Assembly (NCBI RefSeq): GCF_006740045.1
Contig: NZ_AP019749.1
Location: 3,615,001-3,679,000 of the forward strand
Length of the DNA stretch: 64,000 nt
Direction of reading: 5' to 3'
DNA from: Comamonas terrigena NBRC 13299
Lineage (GTDB): Bacteria; Pseudomonadota; Gammaproteobacteria; Burkholderiales; Burkholderiaceae_C
Each line of letters begins with the position of its first letter. Position 1 is the stretch's first letter. A model generated the notes under the pieces. It was not told where the DNA came from. It did no database searches and was given only the letters and a program-made list of their open reading frames with translations. The translations under genes were made by a program, and so were the position numbers. Of this stretch, positions 58,462-64,000 are shown piece after piece.

Positions 58462-59481
58462 ATGGTGAAAACAGATACCGGAGCAGGAATCGGTCCTGCC
58501 ACAGCCAACAGCCGGGTGCTGCAGGAAGCGGCGGTGCGCTATTTCCTGGAAGTGGTGCGTACGGGCTCCATCAAGGAGGCGGCCACCCGGTTGAACGTGG
58601 CCCCCTCTGCGGTCAGCCGCCAGATTGCGCGGCTGGAAAGCGACCTGGACACCTTGCTGTTCGAGCGCCGCTCGCGCGGCATGGTGCCGAACTCGGCGGG
58701 CGAACTGCTGGCCGCCCACGCACGCCGGGTCGAGCAGGACATCGAGCGTGTCACCAGCGAAATCCAGTCGCTGCGCGGCATGCGCACGGGGCAGGTGCGC
58801 ATCGCCTCGGTTGAAGGCTTTGCCCATGACTTCATTCCCACGCTGATCGCGCAGTTTCAGCGCCGCTACGAAGGCGTTGTGTTCCGGCTGGAAGTCTGCT
58901 CGCAGGGCGATGTGGCCCGGCGCGTGCGAGATGGCGAGGTCGACATCGGTATCACCCTCAGCTCGGTTCCCGAGCCGGACATCCGCGTGGAGCTGCGCCA
59001 CCCCTGCCCCATCATGGCCGTGCTGGGGGAAAAGCATCCGCTGGCCTCACGGCCGCAACTGTCGCTGCGCGAGGTGACGGCCTACCCGCTGGTGCTGCCG
59101 CTCAAGAGCAGCACATTGCGGCAGTTGCTCGACATCAGCTGCAGCCGCCAAGGGCTGCGGTACCGCCAGGTGCTGGTGAGCAACCATGCCGACGCGCTGG
59201 TCAGCTACGCCGCCGCCAGCGAACTGGGCGTGGCGTTCTATGGCGAGCTGTCGGTCCGCACACGGCGCGGCGGCAACGCCGTGCGGGCCGTGCCGCTGCG
59301 CGACCGCGAGATGAACGAGCGTTATCTGGAAGTCCAGACCCTGGCCGGGCGCAATCTGCAGGAAGCCGTGCACGCCTTTGTGCAGTACCTGGTGGCGGCC
59401 ATCCGCGCCGACGGCGACGAAGGCGGCGGCGATGCGGGCGACATGGACAACGCAGCGGACGGCCGGTTGCCCGGCGCGTGA
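58462..59481 (+). CDS. LysR-family transcriptional regulator
   Basis: 339 residues. N-terminal winged HTH (YFLEVVRTGSIKEAATRLNV, APSAVSRQIARLE; about residues 27-65) and C-terminal periplasmic-binding-type effector domain (GQVRIASVEGFAHDFIP, DIGITLSSVP). A non-canonical N-terminal extension of about 20 residues and an acidic Gly/Asp-rich C-terminus flank it. It diverges from tctC-amidase and precedes ridA and the FAD oxidase on the same strand, so it may control both sides. Confidence 0.92.
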   Translation: MVKTDTGAGIGPATANSRVLQEAAVRYFLEVVRTGSIKEAATRLNVAPSAVSRQIARLESDLDTLLFERRSRGMVPNSAGELLAAHARRVEQDIERVTSEIQSLRGMRTGQVRIASVEGFAHDFIPTLIAQFQRRYEGVVFRLEVCSQGDVARRVRDGEVDIGITLSSVPEPDIRVELRHPCPIMAVLGEKHPLASRPQLSLREVTAYPLVLPLKSSTLRQLLDISCSRQGLRYRQVLVSNHADALVSYAAASELGVAFYGELSVRTRRGGNAVRAVPLRDREMNERYLEVQTLAGRNLQEAVHAFVQYLVAAIRADGDEGGGDAGDMDNAADGRLPGA

Positions 59482-59649
59482 AAGGCGGTGCACCGGCAGG
59501 CGCCGAATTGCTGGATCGGCAATCGACGATTCTGATTTCTGCGCAGCACGGGGGACCTGGCGGGCACTGAGGCCCGCCAGAATGGTGCGCTTCTGCGCCT
59601 TTCCAGCGCCTTTCTGCCTTTCGGTTTTTTGCACCCAGGAGTTCCTTCC

Positions 59650-60000
59650 ATGTCCACCATGCCCGCCCTCCCCTTTTCCAAGATCCGCACGGCCGCCGGC
59701 CTGGCCTTCCTGTCCGGCGAGATGCCGTTTGCCGCCGATGGGAACATCCCCGAAGGCATCACGGCGCAGACGCACCTGACGCTGGAGCGCATTGCCGCCA
59801 CGCTGGCCACCGAAGGCCTGTCGCTTGCCGACGTGGTGTCGGTCAACGTCTTCCTCACGCACAAGGAGGACTTCGCCGCATTCAATGCCGCGTACGCCAG
59901 CCACTTCGCCGATCCGCTGCCGGTGCGCGCCACCGTCTGCACAGAACTGGTGGCCCCGGCCCGCATCGAGATTGCGGTCGTGGCGACGCTGCGCGGCTGA
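59650..60000 (+). CDS. RidA/YjgF-family enamine-imine deaminase
   Basis: 116 residues from MSTMPALPFSKIR. RidA-type trimeric fold with the conserved arginine in APARIEIAVVATL; LADVVSVNVFLT and the PVRATVCT strand are typical. RidA hydrolyses reactive 2-aminoacrylate/imine products of PLP enzymes and amino acid oxidases. It is placed exactly for this, between the LysR gene and the FAD oxidase and near dsdA, whose reaction releases 2-aminoacrylate. Confidence 0.9.
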   Translation: MSTMPALPFSKIRTAAGLAFLSGEMPFAADGNIPEGITAQTHLTLERIAATLATEGLSLADVVSVNVFLTHKEDFAAFNAAYASHFADPLPVRATVCTELVAPARIEIAVVATLRG

Positions 60001-60042
60001 CCGCCCTCTTTCCCCGAACTCTCCCAAACAGGAACACACACC

Positions 60043-61281
60043 ATGGCATCCGAAGTCCTGGTTCTCGGCGCGGGCATGGTCGGCGTCAGCACGGCGCTGG
60101 CATTGCAGCAACGCGGGCGCCAGGTCGTGCTGGTGGATCGCCGCCCGCCAGGCCGCGAAACCTCGTACGGCAATGCCGGCTTCATCCAGCGTGAGGCCGT
60201 GCAGCCCTACGCCTTTCCACGCAGCTGGCAGGCGCTGTGGCGCGTGGCGACCGGGCAAGGCAATGACGTGCATGTGCACTGGACGGCATTGCCGTCCCTG
60301 GCTGGCCGCCTGCTGCGTTATTGGCAGTCCTCGGCCCCTGCGCCGTACGCGAACACCTGCGCCGCCTATGCACGGCTGATCGCACACTGCATTGCCGAAC
60401 ACGAGCCGCTGATGGCCGCCGCGGGTGCGCAGCACCTGGTGCGCAAGGAAGGCTGGCTGCAGTTGTACCGCCAGCCCGCCTTGCTGGAGGCAGCGCTGCG
60501 CCATGCCACCCAGGTCGCACAGGCCCATGGACTGAATTGGGCCGCACTGGACGGACCGGCCCTGGTCCAGCTGGAGCCCGGCCTGCGCGAAACGCCGGCG
60601 GGCGCCATCCATTGGCGGGATCCCTGGACCATTTCCGATCCGGGAGCGCTGGTGGAACACTATGCCGCACTGTTCGTGCAGCGTGGTGGCCGGATCGCCG
60701 AAGGCGACGCCGACAGCCTGCAGCAGACGGGACTGGGCTGGCGCGTTCAGACCCGTGACGGGGCGCTGGAGGCCGAGGCAGCCGTCCTGGCGCTCGGCCC
60801 CTGGGCCGAGGCGCACACCCGCCGACTGGGCTACCGGCTGCCGCTTTTCGCCAAGCGGGGATACCACCGCCACTACCAGGGTGGCGGAACGCTGCGCCGG
60901 CCTGTGCTCGACACCGACCATGGTGTGGTGCTGGCGCCAATGCAACGCGGTCTGCGCCTGACCACGGGGGCCGAATTTGCCAGCGCCGGCGCACCGGCGA
61001 CACCGGTGCAGCTGCACGTGGCCGAGCGCGCCGCCGAGCGGCTTCTGGGCCTGGGCCAGCCGGTCGAAGCACAGCCCTGGCTGGGTGCCCGCCCGTGTTC
61101 TGCGGACATGCTGCCCGTCATCGGCCCGGCACCCCGCCACCGCGGCCTGTGGTTCCACTTTGGCCATGGCCACCAGGGCTTCACCCTGGGTCCCGCGTCT
61201 GCCCGGCTTCTGGCCGAACGCATGTGCGGCCAGACACCGTATGTGGACCCTGCGCCCTACGATCCGTCGCGCTTTGGCTGA
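60043..61281 (+). CDS. DadA-like FAD-dependent D-amino acid oxidoreductase
   Basis: 412 residues. N-terminal FAD-binding GxGxxG in VLVLGAGMVGVSTALAL, then RETSYGNAGFI typical of DadA-type proteins, and C-terminal GHGHQGFTLGPASARLLAE, with the FGHGHQG FAD contact. It oxidatively deaminates D-amino acids to imino acids, which RidA (42 nt upstream) would hydrolyse. Close relatives also oxidise glycine or other imino acids, so the substrate is inferred from neighbours. Confidence 0.88.
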   Translation: MASEVLVLGAGMVGVSTALALQQRGRQVVLVDRRPPGRETSYGNAGFIQREAVQPYAFPRSWQALWRVATGQGNDVHVHWTALPSLAGRLLRYWQSSAPAPYANTCAAYARLIAHCIAEHEPLMAAAGAQHLVRKEGWLQLYRQPALLEAALRHATQVAQAHGLNWAALDGPALVQLEPGLRETPAGAIHWRDPWTISDPGALVEHYAALFVQRGGRIAEGDADSLQQTGLGWRVQTRDGALEAEAAVLALGPWAEAHTRRLGYRLPLFAKRGYHRHYQGGGTLRRPVLDTDHGVVLAPMQRGLRLTTGAEFASAGAPATPVQLHVAERAAERLLGLGQPVEAQPWLGARPCSADMLPVIGPAPRHRGLWFHFGHGHQGFTLGPASARLLAERMCGQTPYVDPAPYDPSRFG

Positions 61282-61397
61282 ACGCCGGCAGGCCTCGCCC
61301 CGGGTGCGGCCACCCATAGGGGATGTCCGCACGCCCACGGGGAATCGGCACACACGCCCCCCAAGCATGCCGTAGAGGCGCCCTGAAGGAGGAGGGT

Positions 61398-62576
61398 TCA
61401 GCGGCTCAGACCGCGCGCCGCAATGGGCCAGATGGTTTCGACCACGCCGTTCCGGTAGCCAATCAGGCTGTCGTGCAGGTTGATCGTGGGGTCCACGTGC
61501 CCTGGCACCAGCAGCACCAGTTCCCCCAGGGCAGGCAACGCGGACAAGGCCGTGGTTCCGGCTGTGCTGGCCGCCTCTGCGCCCCTCCCGACCGTACAGT
61601 GCTCGTCACTGACACCGGTGCAGGCCAGCACGACATCGGGCCGGGCCTGGGCCGCATTCCACACCTGGGGCAGACCGCTTTCCAGGCTCATGGATTTCAG
61701 GCCTGCATCCAGCACGGCATGCGTGCCTGCGGCACGGCTCATCACGCGGGTCGCCAGAAACAGGCTGTGCGCGAAAGAGGACACGCCCGCGCCGGAAGGC
61801 TGGTTGTGGCTGTAGTCCACATCCATGAAGGCGTAGCTGCCGGCCTGCAGCTCGGTGTAGACGCCGCTGGCGAAGTCGATGTCGGCACTCCCGGTGCCTC
61901 CGCCGGTTACAACCGCGCAGGGCAGGCCCTCGCTTTCCAGGCGCGCCCTGGCCTGGCGGATGCGCGCGTTCGCCGCGTCGATGATCTGCTGGCGCTCCCC
62001 CGGCAGGCGGACATGCTGCACCGTGCCGTGGTAGGCCTGCAGGCCGCCGAAAGACAGCCGGGGCAGCGACTGGATACGGGCCGCGATACGGGTCATCAAC
62101 TCCAGATCGGCCACACCGCAGCGGCCATGGCCGATGTCGATCTCGACCAGCACGGTCAGCTCGGCCCCGGCTTCCTGCACGGCAGCCGCCAGCCAGTCGA
62201 CCTGCTGCAGATCGTCCACACACACGCTCATGCGTGCATGGCGGGCCAGCTGCGCCAGCAGGCGTGCCTTGCCGGGGGAGGCAATCTCGTTGCTGATGTG
62301 GATGTCACGCACCCCGGCTTCTATGAATGGAATCGCTTCGGACACCTTCTGGCAGCAGATGCCGACCGCACCGCGTGCGATCTGTGCCAGGGCCACGGCC
62401 GGGCATTTGTGCGCCTTGCCATGCGGGCGCAAGGCCATGCCTGCGGCATCGGCGCGGGCCTGCAGCTCGTCGAGGTTGCGCTCGAAGACATCGAGGTCCA
62501 GCAGCAACGCCGGCGTGTCGATATCGGAAATCGGTGCGCCGATGGAGGCTGCGGGAGGCACAGTGAAAATGGACAT
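61398..62576 (-). CDS. DSD1/D-threonine aldolase-like PLP enzyme
   Basis: 392 residues from MSIFTVPPAAS. Alanine-racemase-type N-terminal barrel with the PLP lysine in LRPHGKAHKCP, SNEIASPGKARLL, and a C-terminal domain with metal motif H-V-D-P-T (GHVDPTINLHD). In this fold-type III group D-serine dehydratases carry H-x-C and D-threonine aldolases H-x-D, from memory, so H-x-D favours D-threonine/D-hydroxyamino-acid aldolase. It lies 76 nt after dsdA on the same strand; convergent with the FAD oxidase. Confidence 0.87.
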   Translation of the reverse strand: MSIFTVPPAASIGAPISDIDTPALLLDLDVFERNLDELQARADAAGMALRPHGKAHKCPAVALAQIARGAVGICCQKVSEAIPFIEAGVRDIHISNEIASPGKARLLAQLARHARMSVCVDDLQQVDWLAAAVQEAGAELTVLVEIDIGHGRCGVADLELMTRIAARIQSLPRLSFGGLQAYHGTVQHVRLPGERQQIIDAANARIRQARARLESEGLPCAVVTGGGTGSADIDFASGVYTELQAGSYAFMDVDYSHNQPSGAGVSSFAHSLFLATRVMSRAAGTHAVLDAGLKSMSLESGLPQVWNAAQARPDVVLACTGVSDEHCTVGRGAEAASTAGTTALSALPALGELVLLVPGHVDPTINLHDSLIGYRNGVVETIWPIAARGLSR

Positions 62577-62652
62577 ATCAGCGATGGCGATGGCAATGGA
62601 GACGGGCAAGAAATGGCAGTGAGGTGCACGCCGCAGGATGCGGCAGAGAATC

Positions 62653-64000
62653 CTATGCCTGCTGGGCCAGCAGGTCGCGCCCGGCCTCCCAGAACTGCTG
62701 GTACTGCGCGGGCGGAACGAACAGCCCGCCAGTGGTCCAGACCACATGCGTGGACTGTGCCAGATGCGCCTGCAGCCCACTCTCCTGCAGATAGCGTTGC
62801 CCTTCGGGCGTACCCAGCAGCATCGACGGACCAGCCATGCCGGCGGTTGCCGAGGGCTCCACGCGCAGGCCTTCGGCCTGCTCGAGCTGGTAGACAAAGC
62901 GCATGAGCTGCCCATCCTCGACCGTGTAGATACCGCCCAGCACCTCGCGCATGGCAGCGCTGGCCAGGCGCGAGGCCTGCGGCACGGCCAGGCCGTCGGC
63001 CTCGGTCCGGTTGTGCAGCCCGTAGTCATACACCGTGGGGTGCGGGCCTTGCGGGCCGTCGGAGCCATCCATCATCTGCACCAGCACGCAGGGCGACTGC
63101 ACCGGCTCGGCAAAGAAGCAGTGCGCATGGGGGCCCAGAATCTGGCGGATGCCGAAGGCAATGCCCGCCGGAGCCCCGCCCACACCACACGGCAGGTACA
63201 CGAACAACGGGTGCTGGGCGTCCACCACAATGCCCTGCTCTGCCAGCTGGCGGCGCAAGCCGAAGACGGCGGCCGCATAGCCCAGGAACAGCGAGAGAGA
63301 GCGCTCGTCGTCGACAAAATGTGCCAGGGGATCGGTGGCGGCCTGTGCGCGGCCCTGGGCCACGGCCTGGGCGTAGTCGCCCGCATGCTCGACGACCTCG
63401 ACACCCCGCTGGCGCAAGCGGTCCTTCTTCCAGGCCTTGGCATCGGCCGACATGTGCACGCTCGCCTTGAAGCCCAAGGCCGAGGCGATCACGCCAATGC
63501 TCAGCCCCAGGTTGCCGGTGGAGCCCACTGCCACGCTGTGGCGGGCAAACACCTCGCGTGCGCGCTCGCTCAGGAGCGCGACATAGTCTGCCGCGCTGGG
63601 CTGGCTGGGCAGCAGGCCGTTGGCAATGGCCACCCGCTCGGCAAATTCCAGCACTTCGTGCAGCCCGCCGCGCGCCTTGATCGACCCGGCCACCGGCAAT
63701 GCATGGTCCTGCTTGATCAGCACGCGCCCCTGCCCAGGGGCCATGCCCAGCAACGACGCCACCGCGGGCGCGGAGGACAGTGCGGACTCGATCACACCGC
63801 CCGACGCAGCCAGTTCGGGAAACAGCTTGGCCAGCAGCGGCGCAAAGCGCTCAAAGCGCGACCGGGCGGCTTCTATATCAGCCAGACTAATGTATTGGCG
63901 CTCTGCCGGACTCTCGGAGCCTGTGGTGGCGAGGGCGTGACCGACCTCCTGCGCGGCCACCGCGGTACTGCGCGCCGGGTTGAGCCACAGCAAGGGCAGA
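62653..64000 (-). CDS. dsdA: D-serine ammonia-lyase, N-terminus beyond the window
   Basis: The frame is open to the window end; the first visible LLWLNPA aligns with TTWFNPG near residue 30 of E. coli DsdA, so about 30 residues are missing. PLP lysine in [16 protein letters not shown], the glycine-rich [24 protein letters not shown] and [13 protein letters not shown] are all conserved. It converts D-serine to pyruvate and ammonia. Paired with the DSD1/DTA-like enzyme downstream; no adjacent dsdX or dsdC is visible. Confidence 0.95.
   Translation of the reverse strand, partial: LPLLWLNPARSTAVAAQEVGHALATTGSESPAERQYISLADIEAARSRFERFAPLLAKLFPELAASGGVIESALSSAPAVASLLGMAPGQGRVLIKQDHALPVAGSIKARGGLHEVLEFAERVAIANGLLPSQPSAADYVALLSERAREVFARHSVAVGSTGNLGLSIGVIASALGFKASVHMSADAKAWKKDRLRQRGVEVVEHAGDYAQAVAQGRAQAATDPLAHFVDDERSLSLFLGYAAAVFGLRRQLAEQGIVVDAQHPLFVYLPCGVGGAPAGIAFGIRQILGPHAHCFFAEPVQSPCVLVQMMDGSDGPQGPHPTVYDYGLHNRTEADGLAVPQASRLASAAMREVLGGIYTVEDGQLMRFVYQLEQAEGLRVEPSATAGMAGPSMLLGTPEGQRYLQESGLQAHLAQSTHVVWTTGGLFVPPAQYQQFWEAGRDLLAQQA

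Overview
The window is GC-rich DNA, densely coded with short intergenic gaps and many 4-nt ATGA start/stop overlaps. Gene content (Urt urea transporter, urease with a Gdx-type SMR gene, PuuD urate oxidase, several Bug/TctC binding proteins, NMT1-type ABC systems) points to a free-living betaproteobacterium of the Burkholderiales, most likely Comamonadaceae (Comamonas/Delftia/Acidovorax-like). This placement is inference from gene families; no database search was run.

1-17 kb is a purine-catabolism locus: xdhA (5' end cut by the window edge), xdhB, a degenerate-GGDEF membrane protein, a Crp/Fnr regulator, puuD, xdhC, a TonB-like lipoprotein, hiuH, a GntR/FCD regulator, puuE, a UraD-AllC fusion, an M20 hydrolase and an NCS2 xanthine/urate-type permease. 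17-25.8 kb holds maeB, a flavin reductase, an NMT1-type ABC transporter with two tandem binding proteins, a DUF861 cupin and a guanine-deaminase-like enzyme. Together these describe guanine > xanthine > urate > 5-hydroxyisourate > OHCU > allantoin > allantoate > ureidoglycine/ureidoglycolate + NH3. No classical AllA or AllE was recognised.

25.9-47.5 kb is the urea module: ureD (isolated from the other ure genes), an Aer-like chemoreceptor, a TctC protein, urtABCDE on the minus strand, and a two-component system (NCS1-transporter/Cys-rich/histidine-kinase/receiver fusion plus LuxR-type response regulator) directly upstream of urtA. Divergent from it is ureA-ureJ-ureB-ureC, then a gamma-glutamylcyclotransferase on the other strand, ureE, a Gdx-like SMR exporter, ureF and ureG, ending at tRNA-Ser(UGA) and its terminator.

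47.5-53 kb looks accessory: an IS3-type transposase remnant abuts the tRNA terminator, followed by an exported aldo/keto reductase coupled to an NTT-like carrier, a serine hydrolase, a small cytochrome c and a GST. 53-64 kb is an amino-acid and D-amino-acid segment: a polar amino acid ABC system without an ATPase, an amidase, a TctC protein, a LysR regulator, RidA, a DadA-like FAD oxidase, a D-threonine-aldolase/DSD1-like PLP enzyme and dsdA (5' end cut by the window edge).

The main regulatory signal is a set of recurring sites. A TTG(T/C)ATACAC operator-like element occurs upstream of puuD, between hiuH and the GntR gene, upstream of the NCS2 permease and upstream of the NMT1 ABC operon. GCACCA-type NtrC-like sites plus GG-N10-GC(T) sigma-54-like elements occur upstream of the permease, the ABC operon and ureA. 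This suggests one nitrogen-scavenging network under joint purine-specific (GntR) and general nitrogen (NtrC/sigma-54) control. The most unusual protein is the 1206-residue NCS1 transporter/sensor kinase adjoining the urt operon.
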